Positions 51,872 to 61,724 of a stretch of 64,000 nt of DNA are shown one piece after another. The notes beneath the pieces are model-generated. The model ran no database searches and was not told the DNA's origin. It saw only the letters and a list, made by a program, of their open reading frames with translations. Source of the stretch: Nevskia ramosa DSM 11499 (GTDB lineage Bacteria > Pseudomonadota > Gammaproteobacteria > Nevskiales > Nevskiaceae); contig NZ_ATVI01000008.1 in the NCBI RefSeq assembly GCF_000420645.1, positions 62,001-126,000 of the forward strand, in the 5' to 3' direction. Every line of letters starts with the position of its first letter. Position 1 is the first letter of the stretch. The translations under genes and the position numbers were made by a program.

Positions 51872-52699
51872 ATGGCAGGCAGGAAGGTATCAAGAAGCGC
51901 ATCGGCCGTGGTCACCGGCGCTGGAAGCGGCATCGGCCGGGCGTTTGCGCTGGAACTCGGCGTCCGTGGCGGCCGTGTGGTCTGTGCCGATCTGAAGCTG
52001 GCGACCGCCGAGGAAACCGCCGCCCAGATCCGGGCTGCCGGTGGCCAGGCCACCGCCATTGCCTGCGACGTATCGAAGCTCGAACAGGTCGAAAAGCTCG
52101 CCGGAAAAGCCGAACAGTGGCTGGCCGGGCCGGTCGATCTGGTGATCAACAACGCCGGCGTCGGCGCTGGCGGCAGCGTGGTCGGCGAGACGCCGATCGA
52201 CGACTGGCGCTGGGTGCTCGGCGTCAACCTCTGGGGCGTGATCCATGGCTGCCATGTGTTCGCGCCGAAGCTGCGTGCGCTGGGTCGTGGCGGCATCGTC
52301 AATGTCGGCTCCACGGCGAGCTTCGCCGCTGCCCCGCTGATGGGGCCATACAACGTGTCGAAGGCCGCCGTGCTGGCGCTCAGCGAAACGCTGGCCTCGG
52401 AGTTCACCGGCACCGGCATCAAGATCACCGCCCTTTGCCCGACCTTCGTCGCCACCAACATCGTCAAGGACGGCCGGATCAGCGAAAGCTCCTCGAAGAT
52501 GGCCGAGCGGCTGATGCAGTGGACTTCGGTCACCCCCGAAAGTGTCGCCAAGACCACGCTCGACGCACTCGACCGCAACCAGCTCTACGTGCTGCCGCAG
52601 GTCGACGCCAAGTTGATCTGGCGCATGAAGCGCCTGGCGCCGGTCGGCTATGGCCGCGGCATCGGCTGGCTGAATCGCCTCGCCGGCAATCGCGCCTGA
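51872..52699 (+). CDS. SDR-family NAD(P)-dependent oxidoreductase
   Basis: A canonical SDR of 275 residues: VVTGAGSGIGRAFALELG near residue 13, ADLK and CDVS for cofactor contacts, NNAGVGAGG near 90, catalytic Ser in VGSTASF, and Tyr/Lys in YNVSKAAVLAL near 160. A C-terminal 50-residue extension ends WRMKRLAPVGYGRGIGWLNRL. GAGGAG upstream of ATG 51872 is a strong ribosome site. It is first in an operon with a diiron protein and a Baeyer-Villiger-type monooxygenase, so a ketone/alcohol step in the same pathway is plausible. Confidence 0.92.
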   Translation: MAGRKVSRSASAVVTGAGSGIGRAFALELGVRGGRVVCADLKLATAEETAAQIRAAGGQATAIACDVSKLEQVEKLAGKAEQWLAGPVDLVINNAGVGAGGSVVGETPIDDWRWVLGVNLWGVIHGCHVFAPKLRALGRGGIVNVGSTASFAAAPLMGPYNVSKAAVLALSETLASEFTGTGIKITALCPTFVATNIVKDGRISESSSKMAERLMQWTSVTPESVAKTTLDALDRNQLYVLPQVDAKLIWRMKRLAPVGYGRGIGWLNRLAGNRA

Positions 52700-52735
52700 G
52701 CCCGAATTCCCCTCTCAAAAACAGGAACTGAAACC

Positions 52736-53674
52736 ATGCAACTCGACATCGACAAGATGCTGGTCAAGATCAAGAACACCCAGTGGGCGCTGGCCGATAT
52801 CGACTGGGATGCGCCCGGCCGTGAACTGGTCACCGAGAACGAAGAGCAGTACGCGAAGCTGAAAGTGTTCATGGCCGATCTGATGTGGATCGAGCACGTG
52901 GGCGCCCGCGCGTTCGCGGCGATGGCGAAGAAGGCGCCGAACGACACATTGGCCGAGATCTATCGCTACTTCCACGCCGAAGAACAGCGCCACGCCAATG
53001 TCGAAATGGCGCTGATGAAGCGCTGGGGCATGCTCGAAGGCGATCATGACAATCCGATCCTGCCGGAGCCGAACATCAACCTGCGGCTGGTCATCGACTG
53101 GCTCGATACCTACAGCGACGAGATGCCGCTGGAAGTGCTCGGCTCGGTGATTCCGAGCCTGGAGATCGCCCTCGACGGCGCGCTCTGCAAGTTCCTGCTC
53201 GACACCGTCAAGGATCCGGTCTGCCACTCCGCGTTCGAGAAGATCAACGAGGACGAAGCGCGCCATCTCGGCGTCGGCTTCCACGTGCTCGAAATGATGG
53301 GCTACGGCAAGACGTACCAGCTCGCCGTGCGCACCGCTGGCACCCTGCTGAATCCGAAGCTGCTGATCGGCATCGCGGCCTATCTGCCGCTGCTCAATCG
53401 CATGCGCGACAACCTGGTGAAGCTCGGCCTCAAGGAAGAGCGCCTGTACGAAGCGATGAACAAGTACAAGAAGATCGGCGGCCGTACCGAGCAGGGGCGC
53501 CGCAATCCCTGGTTCCAGATCATCAGCAACCAGTCGGCGATGGTGGTCAATCGCAAGTCGCTGTACCACGTGCCCGTCGACGCGCTGGTCCGCCTCACCG
53601 ACTTCTACCCGCGCCGCTGGCTGAAGGCGACGCCGACCTGGGTCAAGGGTTTGACCTGGAAGACGGCGGCCTGA
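52736..53674 (+). CDS. Ferritin-like diiron protein, probable oxygenase or oxidase
   Basis: A 312-residue protein that I can assign only to the ferritin-like superfamily. It has the complete diiron spacing on four helices: Glu53, Glu83-x-x-His86 (AEEQRH), Glu143 and Glu174-x-x-His177 (EDEARH). The C-terminal 110 residues are a basic extension (KKIGGRTEQGRRNPWF). CAGGAA before ATG 52736 is a good ribosome site. It lies between an SDR and a flavin monooxygenase in one operon under a TetR regulator. Oxygen activation on a ketone, alcohol or lipid is likely, but the substrate is unknown. Confidence 0.8.
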   Translation: MQLDIDKMLVKIKNTQWALADIDWDAPGRELVTENEEQYAKLKVFMADLMWIEHVGARAFAAMAKKAPNDTLAEIYRYFHAEEQRHANVEMALMKRWGMLEGDHDNPILPEPNINLRLVIDWLDTYSDEMPLEVLGSVIPSLEIALDGALCKFLLDTVKDPVCHSAFEKINEDEARHLGVGFHVLEMMGYGKTYQLAVRTAGTLLNPKLLIGIAAYLPLLNRMRDNLVKLGLKEERLYEAMNKYKKIGGRTEQGRRNPWFQIISNQSAMVVNRKSLYHVPVDALVRLTDFYPRRWLKATPTWVKGLTWKTAA

Positions 53675-53734
53675 TCGCCTTTCTCCTTCCTCGCACGAGG
53701 GGAAGGAGCACACGCACAAGCAAGAGATCATTCG

Positions 53735-55255
53735 ATGACCCAGTACCAAGATGAAGCCCCCGTCGCCGGCCGCCGTTCACGCCGCGCGGTCGATCCCGTT
53801 GCCGTGAAAGTGGTGGAAGTGCTGATCGTGGGCGCCGGCTTTGCCGGACTCGGCGCGGCGATCCGCCTTCGCGCTGCCGGCATCACCGATGTCGCGATCG
53901 TCGAGCGCGGCAGCGAAGTCGGCGGCACCTGGCGCGACAACCAGTATCCGGGCGCGGCCTGCGACATCCCGTCCAACCTCTACTCGTTCTCGTTCGCCCA
54001 GAACCCCGAGTGGACGCGCGGCTATTCGGGCAGCCGGGAAATCCTCGAATACATCCGCGGCCTGGCGCGCGACAACGATCTGCTGCCGCTGATCCGCTTC
54101 CAGCACAACGTCGAAGCGCTGAGCTTCGACGGCGGCAAGGGCTTGTGGACGGTGACGCTGACCGGCCGTGATCCAATTACCGCGCGTTCGGTGGTAATGG
54201 CGCAGGGCCCGCTGTCAAACGCCGGCTTTCCGAACATGCGCGGCATCGAAAGCTTCAAGGGCAAGATGATTCACAGCGCCCGCTGGGATCATTCCTACGA
54301 CTTCACCGGCAAGCGAGTCGCGGTGATCGGCACCGGTGCGAGTGCGGTGCAGATCATCCCGGAGCTGGTGAAGGTCGCCGACAAGGTCAAGGTCTTCCAG
54401 CGCACGCCGGGCTGGGTGTTGCCGCGTCTCGATTTCCAGTCTCCCGAATGGACCAAGGCGCTGTTCAAGAAGCTGCCGTTCAGCCAGACCGCCGTGCGCG
54501 AAGCGATGTATTGGGTTCACGAGTCGATGGCGCTCGGCATGATCTGGAACACGCCGATGACTCGCGCGCTGGAACTGCTTGGCACCCGTTTCCGCGAAGC
54601 GCAGGTCAAGGACGCCTGGCTGCGCCGCCAGCTGACGCCGGACTTCAAGATCGGCTGCAAGCGCGTGCTGATGACCAACGACTACTACCCGGCGCTGCAG
54701 CAGCCGAACTGCGAACTGATCTCCTGGCCGATCGCCAATCTCTCGGAAAAGGGCATTCGCAGCGTCGAAGGCATAGAACATCAGGTCGACTGCATCGTCT
54801 TCGCCACCGGTTTCGAAGTATCGAAGAACGGCACGCCGTTCCCGGTGCATGGCCTTGGCGGTCGCGATCTGAACGCCGAATGGTCGCGCGGCGCGCAGGC
54901 TTACAAGAGCGTGCAGGTGTCCGGCTATCCGAACCTGTACTTCACCTTCGGCCCGAACTCCGGCCCCGGCCACAACTCCGCGCTGGTCTACATGGAATCG
55001 CAGATCGATTACATCGTCCGCTCGGTTGGCCAGGTGGCCGGTGGCCAGCTGAAGTACGTCGACGTGCGGGCCGATGCGCAGAAGAAGTACAACGAGGGCA
55101 TCCAGAAGCGGCTCGCGAAAACCAACTGGAACTCGGGCTGCAAGAGCTGGTATCTGTCTGAAGACGGCTTCAATTCGACGATGTATCCGGGCTTCGCCAC
55201 CCAGTTCGCGCGGCAGATGGCGAGCTTCGAACTGCGTGACTATCGCCTGGTCTGA
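53735..55255 (+). CDS. Flavin-containing Baeyer-Villiger-type monooxygenase
   Basis: A 506-residue FAD/NADPH monooxygenase. The FAD motif is LIVGAGFAGLGAAIRLRAAG near residue 32, then GGTWRDNQYPGAACDIPSNLYSFSF. The Baeyer-Villiger fingerprint FxGxxxHxxxW appears as FKGKMIHSARWDH near residue 178, followed by the NADPH motif VAVIGTGASAVQIIPEL. The C-terminal half contains VFATGFE. Such enzymes insert oxygen next to a carbonyl; the SDR in the operon could supply the ketone. Two hairpins and a T-rich tract follow at 55284-55375. Confidence 0.9.
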   Translation: MTQYQDEAPVAGRRSRRAVDPVAVKVVEVLIVGAGFAGLGAAIRLRAAGITDVAIVERGSEVGGTWRDNQYPGAACDIPSNLYSFSFAQNPEWTRGYSGSREILEYIRGLARDNDLLPLIRFQHNVEALSFDGGKGLWTVTLTGRDPITARSVVMAQGPLSNAGFPNMRGIESFKGKMIHSARWDHSYDFTGKRVAVIGTGASAVQIIPELVKVADKVKVFQRTPGWVLPRLDFQSPEWTKALFKKLPFSQTAVREAMYWVHESMALGMIWNTPMTRALELLGTRFREAQVKDAWLRRQLTPDFKIGCKRVLMTNDYYPALQQPNCELISWPIANLSEKGIRSVEGIEHQVDCIVFATGFEVSKNGTPFPVHGLGGRDLNAEWSRGAQAYKSVQVSGYPNLYFTFGPNSGPGHNSALVYMESQIDYIVRSVGQVAGGQLKYVDVRADAQKKYNEGIQKRLAKTNWNSGCKSWYLSEDGFNSTMYPGFATQFARQMASFELRDYRLV

Positions 55256-55283
55256 ATCGAGCCAGCACCGCCTCGGTCATCAG

Positions 55284-55375
55284 CCAAGGCTTGCGCCTTG
55301 GCAGCGGAATCAGGACGATGGCGGTCCGCGCGGAATAAGCCTCGCGCAGACTGCCATCGTCCTTCGTGTTTTCGA
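55284..55375 (+). terminator. Two-hairpin terminator region after the monooxygenase operon
   Basis: Hairpin 1: CCAAGGC (55284-55290) and GCCTTGG (55295-55301), loop TTGC. Hairpin 2: 55313-55326 pairs with 55349-55362 over 14 positions with one mismatch, and a TTCGTGTTTTCG tract follows. It lies between the monooxygenase stop and the DUF2058 gene. Confidence 0.65.
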
Positions 55376-55385
55376 GTCGAACCCC

Positions 55386-55946
55386 ATGAGTCTTTCGCTG
55401 CGCGACCAGCTGCTGCAGGCCGGTCTCATCTCCAAGAAGCAGGCCGAAAAGGCGCAAGCCGCAACCGGCAAGGACAAGCCGCGTGGCCAGCACAACCACG
55501 GCAAGCAGATCACCGCGCAGGCGCCGAACGCCGAAGCGCTGAAAGCCGCGGAAGCAGCGCGCAAGGCCAAGGCCGCGAAGGATCGCGAGCTGATGGACAA
55601 GGCCAAGGAAAAGCAGGCACTGAAAGCGAAGTACGCCGAGATCAAGCAACTGGTCGAAGCCAACAAGCTGCCGCCGGTGGTCAGCGAAGATCTCTACAAC
55701 TTCGTCGACCACAAGAACAACATCCGCCGCATTGCCGTGACGCCGGAACTGCGCGCGCAGATCATCGATGGCCGTATCGGCATCGCTCGCTGCGAAGGCC
55801 GTTATTCGCTGGTGCCGGGCGCAGTCGCCGACAAGATCCGCGAGCGCGATCCGCGCGCGGTTGCAACGATCAACCGCGAAGCCGACAAGGTCGACGAGAA
55901 CGATCCGTACAAGGACTTCAAGGTGCCGGACGATCTGATCTGGTAG
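55386..55946 (+). CDS. DUF2058 domain-containing protein (YaiL-like)
   Basis: A 186-residue soluble protein of unknown function. It opens with LRDQLLQAGLISKKQAEKA, has a highly basic helical stretch (about 55-95, AARKAKAAKDRELMDKAKEKQALKAKYAEIKQL), and a conserved C-terminal part YNFVDHKNNIRRIAVTPELRAQIIDGRIGIARCEGRYSLVPGAVADKIRERDP that defines DUF2058. It is possibly nucleic-acid associated given its charge, which is inference. Its ATG lies within the spacing of the upstream terminator region, so it may have its own promoter. Confidence 0.88.
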   Translation: MSLSLRDQLLQAGLISKKQAEKAQAATGKDKPRGQHNHGKQITAQAPNAEALKAAEAARKAKAAKDRELMDKAKEKQALKAKYAEIKQLVEANKLPPVVSEDLYNFVDHKNNIRRIAVTPELRAQIIDGRIGIARCEGRYSLVPGAVADKIRERDPRAVATINREADKVDENDPYKDFKVPDDLIW

Positions 55947-55956
55947 CCGTGCTTTC

Positions 55957-55977
55957 GTAGGTCGGGCCACGCCCGAC
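55957..55977. repeat. GTAG-type REP element
   Basis: GTAG (55957-55960) is followed by the perfect 7-bp hairpin GTCGGGC / GCCCGAC with a CAC loop, ending at 55977. This is the classic GTAG-headed REP structure. It lies between two convergent genes, the usual site for such repeats. Confidence 0.75.
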
Positions 55978-56030
55978 ACGCCTTTGCCGGCGAGCGGGCG
56001 CGCAGTCATCCATGGGGCGATCTACATCGC

Positions 56031-57707
56031 TCAGGACAAGCCCGTGATGTTGCCGTCGTCATCGATATCGATGTGCTCGGCCGCCGGATGCAGCGGCAGG
56101 CCGGGCATGGTCATGATGTCGCCGCAGATCGCGATCACGAAGCCGGCACCGGCAGACAGCCGCACTTCGCGGATCGGCAACACATGGCCTTCCGGTGCGC
56201 CCTTCAGTGCGGCATCGGTCGAGAACGAGTACTGGGTCTTGGCGATGCACACCGGCAGGCGGCCGTAGCCGGCGTCGGTCCATTCCTTGAGCTGCTTGCG
56301 GACCTTGGCATCGGCGCTGACGCCGGACGCGCGATAGATGCGCCGGGCGACGGTTTCGATCTTGTCCAGCAGCGGCAGCGCATCGTCGTAGACGAAGCTT
56401 GGCGAGGCCGGTGCGGCTTCGCAGAGTTCGACGACGATCCGCGCCAGCGCTTCGGCACCGGCCGGGCCGAGCGCCCAGTGATGCGACACCACGCAGGGCA
56501 CACCGAGTTCGGCGCAGGCCGCGTGGATCAGGTCCAGTTCGGCTTCGGTGTCGGCGGTGAAATGATTGATCGACACCACGCAGGGCAGACCGTAGACCTC
56601 GCGGATGTTCTCGATGTGGCGGCGCAGGTTCGACAGGCCGCTCTTCACCGCATCGAGGTTCTCGTGGCCCATGTCGGCCATCGCCACGCCGCCGTGGAAT
56701 TTGATCGCCCGCACGGTGGCGACGATCACTGCCGCCGCCGGATTGAGGCCCGCCTGTCGGCACTTGATGTCGATGAATTTCTCGGCACCGAGATCGGCGC
56801 CGAAGCCGGCTTCGGTCACCACGTAGTCGCCGAGTTTGAGCGCCGCCTTGGTCGCGATCACCGAATTGCAGCCGTGGGCGATGTTGGCGAACGGGCCGCC
56901 GTGGATCAGCACCGGGCTGCCGGCGATGGTCTGTACCAGATTCGGCTTGATCGCGTCCTTGAGCAGCGCGGCCATTGCGCCATCGCATTTCAGATCGCGC
57001 GGCGTGATCGGCGTGCCGCTTGTGCTGTAGCCGATGATGATGCGGCCGAGGCGCGCCTTGAGATCGGCCAGCGACGTTGCCAGGCACAGGATCGCCATCA
57101 CTTCGGAAGCGACGACGATGCTGAAGTGATCCTCGCGCGGCAGGCCATTGGCCTTGCCGCCGAGCGCGACGACGATGTCGCGCAACGCCCGGTCGTTCAT
57201 GTCGACCACTCTTCGCCAGGAGATGCGATGCAGATCGATCTGCAGCGCATTGCCGTGGTGGATGTGGTTGTCGATCATCGCCGCGAGCAGGTTGTTGGCC
57301 AGCCCGATGGCGTGGAAATCACCGGTGAAATGGAGGTTGATGTCCTCCATCGGCAGCACCTGGCTCTGGCCGCCGCCGGTGGCACCGCCCTTCATGCCGA
57401 AGCAGGGGCCGAGCGACGGTTCCCGCACGCAGGTGATGGCGCGCTTGCCGATCAGGTTCAGCGCATCGCCAAGGCCGACGGTGGTTGTGGTCTTGCCCTC
57501 GCCGGGCGGCGTCGGCGTGATCGCGGTGACCAGCACCAGCTTGCCGTCCGGCCGATCCTTCAGCGTGTCGATGTAGCTCAGCGACAGTTTGGCCTTGTAA
57601 TGGCCATAGGGTTCCATCGCTTCGGTGGGAATGCCGAGGCAGGTTTCGATCAGGGGAATGATCGGTTGCAGGCGCGCGGCCTGGGCAATCTCGATATCGC
57701 TGGGCAT
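56031..57707 (-). CDS. fhs: Formate-tetrahydrofolate ligase
   Basis: This ATP-dependent enzyme makes 10-formyltetrahydrofolate from formate and THF, feeding one-carbon metabolism. The 558-residue protein has the P-loop [20 protein letters not shown] near residue 65, [47 protein letters not shown], and a C-terminal [10 protein letters not shown]. The length is standard. ATG 57707 (MPSDIEIA) is used; the ATG at 57722 adds five residues. No other C1 genes adjoin it. Confidence 0.97.
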   Translation of the reverse strand: MPSDIEIAQAARLQPIIPLIETCLGIPTEAMEPYGHYKAKLSLSYIDTLKDRPDGKLVLVTAITPTPPGEGKTTTTVGLGDALNLIGKRAITCVREPSLGPCFGMKGGATGGGQSQVLPMEDINLHFTGDFHAIGLANNLLAAMIDNHIHHGNALQIDLHRISWRRVVDMNDRALRDIVVALGGKANGLPREDHFSIVVASEVMAILCLATSLADLKARLGRIIIGYSTSGTPITPRDLKCDGAMAALLKDAIKPNLVQTIAGSPVLIHGGPFANIAHGCNSVIATKAALKLGDYVVTEAGFGADLGAEKFIDIKCRQAGLNPAAAVIVATVRAIKFHGGVAMADMGHENLDAVKSGLSNLRRHIENIREVYGLPCVVSINHFTADTEAELDLIHAACAELGVPCVVSHHWALGPAGAEALARIVVELCEAAPASPSFVYDDALPLLDKIETVARRIYRASGVSADAKVRKQLKEWTDAGYGRLPVCIAKTQYSFSTDAALKGAPEGHVLPIREVRLSAGAGFVIAICGDIMTMPGLPLHPAAEHIDIDDDGNITGLS

Positions 57708-57760
57708 GGGCGAAACGATCAAGTAAGTGGGGATTGAGGTCGCTGTGCTTACGGGCCGAT

Positions 57761-58684
57761 TCAGTGCGCGGACGCAGCCTTGTCGCGCCTGAACAGCTTG
57801 CTGCCGAGCAGGAACACGGCCAGCGCCAGCGCACCGGCGATGAGGCCGACGACGCCACCGATCGCTGCATTGGCGATCGAGGCGATCACGCCGTTGCTGC
57901 CTTCGAGCAGATGATGGATCGCTTCGCCGGCGGCCGGCACGCCGTGCACCAGGATGCCGCCGCCGACCATGAACATCGCCGCCGTGCCGACGATCGACAG
58001 CGTCTTCATCAGCTTCGGCGCCGCCGCCAGCAGCAGGCGGCCGAAGCCGCGCAGCGCGGCACTCGGCTTGCGGCTGAGATACAGGCCGGCGTCATCGAGC
58101 TTGACGATGCCGGCGACCAAACCGTAGACGCCAACGGTCATGATCACCGCGATACCAGCCAGCACTGCGAGCTGTTCGGTCAGCGTGGCCGTGGCGACGG
58201 TACCGAGGCTGATGACGATGATTTCCGCCGACAGCACGAAATCGGTCCGGATCGCGCCCTTGATCTTGTCGCGCTCGTAGGCGACGAGATCGAGCTTCGG
58301 ATCGCTGAGCAGTTTCAGACGCTCCTCCTGCTCGTGGCCATCGGCCGGATGCAGCAGCGGATGGGCCAGCTTCTCGACCCCTTCGAAGCACAGGTACAGA
58401 CCACCGAACATCAGCAGCGGCTGGATCAGCATCGGCGCTACGGCACTGATGCCGAGTGCCGCCGGCACCAGGATCAGCTTGTTGACGAACGAGCCCTTGG
58501 CCACTGCCCAGACCACCGGCAGCTCGCGATCGGCGGCAACACCGGAGACCTGCTGCGCGTTCAATGCCAGATCGTCGCCGAGCACGCCGGCGGTCTTGGT
58601 CGCCGCCACCTTGGTCATCGTGGCGACGTCGTCGAGCATGGTCGCGATATCGTCGATCAACAGAAACAGGCTAGATCCAGCCAC
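57761..58684 (-). CDS. DUF808 family inner-membrane protein (YedI-like)
   Basis: A 307-residue membrane protein. It opens [45 protein letters not shown], the DUF808 hallmark, followed by about six to seven hydrophobic segments. A cytoplasmic loop [34 protein letters not shown] lies near residue 130. The function is unknown; transport or membrane-stress roles are guessed in the family. GTG 58684 has AAAGGA seven bases upstream. It is divergent from bluB. Confidence 0.9.
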   Translation of the reverse strand: MAGSSLFLLIDDIATMLDDVATMTKVAATKTAGVLGDDLALNAQQVSGVAADRELPVVWAVAKGSFVNKLILVPAALGISAVAPMLIQPLLMFGGLYLCFEGVEKLAHPLLHPADGHEQEERLKLLSDPKLDLVAYERDKIKGAIRTDFVLSAEIIVISLGTVATATLTEQLAVLAGIAVIMTVGVYGLVAGIVKLDDAGLYLSRKPSAALRGFGRLLLAAAPKLMKTLSIVGTAAMFMVGGGILVHGVPAAGEAIHHLLEGSNGVIASIANAAIGGVVGLIAGALALAVFLLGSKLFRRDKAASAH

Positions 58685-58819
58685 GTCGGAATCCTTTGCG
58701 AAGAGGGGGCGAGTTTGGCACCCGCGATGGGGCGGAGTATGCCTTGGCTTCAGGCCGTCACGGAGTGTTGCAAACTGCGAGCCTGCGCCTCATCCCGAGG
58801 CCGCTGCGCCACCATTTCC

Positions 58820-59470
58820 GTGACCGAACCCGATTTCCTGGACGCCGAACGCGCGGCCGTCTACCGCGCCATCCACGAGCGGCGCGACATGCGCCATTTC
58901 GTCCGCGAGCCGGTCCCAGCCGCGACCTTGCAGCGCCTGCTCGAAGCCGCCCACGCGGCACCCAGCGTCGGCCTGAGCCAGCCCTGGCGCTTCCTCAGGA
59001 TTACCGACGAAGCGCTGCGCGAGGCGGTATACGCGCAGGTTCAGCAGGAAGTGGCGCGCACCGCAGTAGCCCTCGGCTCGCGGCAGGACGAGTTCCTGAA
59101 ACTGAAGGTGGAAGGCATCCGCGACTGCGCCGAGCTGCTGATCGCCGCCGTCCACGATGCCGGGCCGGATACCGAAATCTTCGGCCGCCGGACCATGCCG
59201 TCGATGATGTCGACGGCCTCGGTCGCCTGCGCGATCCAGAACCTGTGGCTGGCGGCGCGCGCCGAAGGTCTGGGCCTCGGCTGGGTGTCGATGTTCGAGC
59301 CTGCCGAACTGGCCAGGCTGCTGCAGTTGCCGGCCGATACCCAGCCGATCGCCGTGCTCTGCCTGGGCCCGGTCAAGGCCTTCTACGCAGCGCCGATGCT
59401 GCAGCAGGAACGCTGGCGCGAGCCGCGGCCGCTTGAAGAACTGCTGCACGAGAACCGATGGCCGCGTTGA
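58820..59470 (+). CDS. bluB: 5,6-Dimethylbenzimidazole synthase BluB
   Basis: BluB fragments reduced FMN with O2 to make 5,6-dimethylbenzimidazole, the lower ligand of cobalamin. The 216-residue nitroreductase-fold protein has AVYRAIHERRDMRHFVREPV near residue 12 (FMN binding), AAPSVGLSQPWRFLRI near 45, RRTMPSMMSTASVACAIQNLWLAARAEGLGLGWVSMF, and LCLGPVKAFYAAPML. GTG 58820 marks the start of conservation; no clear ribosome site is seen. It leads an overlapping cobalamin operon. Its presence indicates aerobic lower-ligand synthesis. Confidence 0.93.
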   Translation: MTEPDFLDAERAAVYRAIHERRDMRHFVREPVPAATLQRLLEAAHAAPSVGLSQPWRFLRITDEALREAVYAQVQQEVARTAVALGSRQDEFLKLKVEGIRDCAELLIAAVHDAGPDTEIFGRRTMPSMMSTASVACAIQNLWLAARAEGLGLGWVSMFEPAELARLLQLPADTQPIAVLCLGPVKAFYAAPMLQQERWREPRPLEELLHENRWPR

Positions 59471-60261
59471 GCATCGGCCCGCAGCGCATCGTCTGCCTGA
59501 CCGAGGAAACCACCGAAACCCTGTACCGGATCGGCGAGCAGGATCGCATTGTCGGCATCTCCGGCTTCACGGTGCGGCCGCCGCAGGCGCGCAAGGAGAA
59601 GCCGAAGGTTTCGGCATTCACCAGCGCCAAGACCGGGCGCATCGCCGATCTGAAGCCGGACCTGGTGCTCGGCTTCTCGGACCTGCAGGCCGACATCGCT
59701 GCCGAACTGATCCGCGCCGGCATTCCGGTGCACGTGTTCAATCAGCGCAGCGTCGCCGAGATCCTCGAATTCATCCGCATGCTCGGCGCGATGGTTGGTG
59801 CGCAGGCGCGCACCGCGCTGCTGCTCGATGAACTTCAGCGCGGCATCGACGAGGTAAGCGCCGCCGCCGCCAAGCTGCCGCGCCGGCCTAAGGTCTATTT
59901 CGAGGAATGGGACGAGCCGCAGATCTCGGCGATCCGCTGGGTCTCCGAACTGATCGGCATCGCCGGTGGCGATGACGTGTTCCCGGAACTGGCTGCGGAG
60001 CCGGGTGGCAAGGCACGGATCATCGCCGATCCGACTGAGATCATTCGCCGCGCGCCGGAGCTGATCATCGGCTCCTGGTGCGGCAAGAAATTCAGTGCCG
60101 AAAGAGTCGCCGCGCGTCCGGGCTGGGAGGCGATTCCGGCAGTGCGCAATGGTCAGCTGCACGAGATCAAGTCCTGCGACATCCTGCAGCCGGGCCCGGC
60201 GGCGCTGAGCGATGGGCTGGTGCAGCTGCATGCGCTGATCACGGCCGCGGCGCGCGCATGA
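59458..60261 (+). CDS. BtuF-like cobalamin-binding protein without signal peptide
   Basis: A 267-residue protein with the BtuF/FepB fold: [33 protein letters not shown], then [39 protein letters not shown], a long linking helix, and [27 protein letters not shown]. It lacks any N-terminal signal sequence, so it should remain cytoplasmic. Its start overlaps bluB by 13 bp and its stop overlaps cobQ by four, so it is locked into the cobalamin operon. Binding of corrinoid or a corrinoid precursor inside the cell is the likely role. Confidence 0.88.
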   Translation: MAALSIGPQRIVCLTEETTETLYRIGEQDRIVGISGFTVRPPQARKEKPKVSAFTSAKTGRIADLKPDLVLGFSDLQADIAAELIRAGIPVHVFNQRSVAEILEFIRMLGAMVGAQARTALLLDELQRGIDEVSAAAAKLPRRPKVYFEEWDEPQISAIRWVSELIGIAGGDDVFPELAAEPGGKARIIADPTEIIRRAPELIIGSWCGKKFSAERVAARPGWEAIPAVRNGQLHEIKSCDILQPGPAALSDGLVQLHALITAAARA

Positions 60262-61724
60262 ACCCGAACACGCTGATGGTGCAGGGCACGACCTCCGATG
60301 CCGGCAAGAGCACCCTGGTCGCCGGCCTCTGCCGTGTGCTGCTTCGGCGCGGCATCCGGGTCGCGCCGTTCAAGCCACAGAACATGGCGCTGAACAGCGC
60401 GGTGACGGCCGATGGCGGCGAGATCGGCCGCGCGCAGGCCCTGCAGGCGCTGGCGGCCGGCGTGCTGCCGACCACCGACATGAACCCGGTGCTGCTCAAG
60501 CCGAACAGCGATACCGGCGCCCAGGTGATCATCCACGGCTGCGCCGTCGCCAACATGGAAGCCGGCGTCTATCACGACTACAAGAAGGTCGCCCACCAAG
60601 CGGTGCTGGCTTCGCATGCGCGGCTGAGCGCGGCTTACGACGCGATCATCGTCGAAGGTGCTGGCTCGCCGGCCGAGATCAATCTCAGAGACGGCGACAT
60701 CGCCAACATGGGCTTCGCCGAAGCGGTGGACTGCCCGGTGATCCTGATCGCGGACATCGATCGCGGCGGCGTGTTCGCGCATCTGGTCGGCACCCTGGAA
60801 TTGCTCAGCGAGACCGAGCAGGCGCGAGTCACCGGCTTCGTCATCAACCGTTTTCGCGGCGATATCAAGCTGCTCGAATCCGGCCTGCGCTGGCTCGAAG
60901 CGCACACCGGCAAACCGGTGCTCGGCGTGCTGCCCTATCTCCACGGTCTGGCGCTTGATGCCGAGGATGCGATTGCCGGCAACGCCCAGAGCCAGCCCGG
61001 TGCGGCGCTGAGCGTCGTCGTGCCGGTGCTGCCGCGGATCAGCAATCACACCGATTTCGAGCCGCTGCGCACGCTGCCACAGGTGAACCTGCACTTCGTC
61101 GGCCCGGGTGAAACGCCACCGCCGGCCGATCTGGTGATCCTGCCGGGCTCGAAGTCGGTCCGTGCCGATCTCGCCCATCTGCGCGCCCAGGGCTGGGAGG
61201 CGTATCTCGCCAGGCATCTGCGCTACGGCGGCAAGCTGATCGGCATCTGTGGCGGCTTCCAGATGCTGGGCACGCGCATCGACGATCCGCTCGGTCTCGA
61301 AGGCGCCGCAGGTGGTAGCGCAGGCTTTGGCTGGCTCGATTTCGAGACCCGGCTTGCAGCGACCAAGCAGTTGCGCAATGTCGCCGGCAGCTTGCTGCTC
61401 GACGGCGGCGTGCCGATCGCCGGCTACGAGATTCATGGCGGCGTCAGCAGCGGCCCGGCGCTGTCCTTGCCCAGCGCGCTGCTGGATGCCGGCACCGATG
61501 GTGCGATCAGTGTCGACGGCCAGATCCTCGGCAGCTACGTCCACGGCCTGTTCGATCGCCCCGAAGCCTGCACCGCGCTGCTGCGCTGGGCCGGGCTCGC
61601 CAAGCCTGTGGTCAGCGATCATGCGGCGCGGCGAGAAACGGCGATCGACCGCCTCGCCGACAGCATCGAACAACACCTCGACCTTGATCTCTTGTTCAAA
61701 TCTCTCAAAGCATGCGCAGCCTGA
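60258..61724 (+). CDS. cobQ: Adenosylcobyric acid synthase
   Basis: CobQ amidates four peripheral carboxylates of adenosylcobyrinic acid a,c-diamide with glutamine and ATP. The 488-residue protein has the N-terminal [22 protein letters not shown] (P-loop) and [13 protein letters not shown]. Its C-terminal glutamine amidotransferase half has [18 protein letters not shown] with the nucleophilic Cys, GYEIHGG, and GSYVHGLFD with the His. ATG 60258 overlaps the preceding stop (ATGA); it overlaps cobU by 13 bp. Confidence 0.97.
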   Translation: MNPNTLMVQGTTSDAGKSTLVAGLCRVLLRRGIRVAPFKPQNMALNSAVTADGGEIGRAQALQALAAGVLPTTDMNPVLLKPNSDTGAQVIIHGCAVANMEAGVYHDYKKVAHQAVLASHARLSAAYDAIIVEGAGSPAEINLRDGDIANMGFAEAVDCPVILIADIDRGGVFAHLVGTLELLSETEQARVTGFVINRFRGDIKLLESGLRWLEAHTGKPVLGVLPYLHGLALDAEDAIAGNAQSQPGAALSVVVPVLPRISNHTDFEPLRTLPQVNLHFVGPGETPPPADLVILPGSKSVRADLAHLRAQGWEAYLARHLRYGGKLIGICGGFQMLGTRIDDPLGLEGAAGGSAGFGWLDFETRLAATKQLRNVAGSLLLDGGVPIAGYEIHGGVSSGPALSLPSALLDAGTDGAISVDGQILGSYVHGLFDRPEACTALLRWAGLAKPVVSDHAARRETAIDRLADSIEQHLDLDLLFKSLKACAA

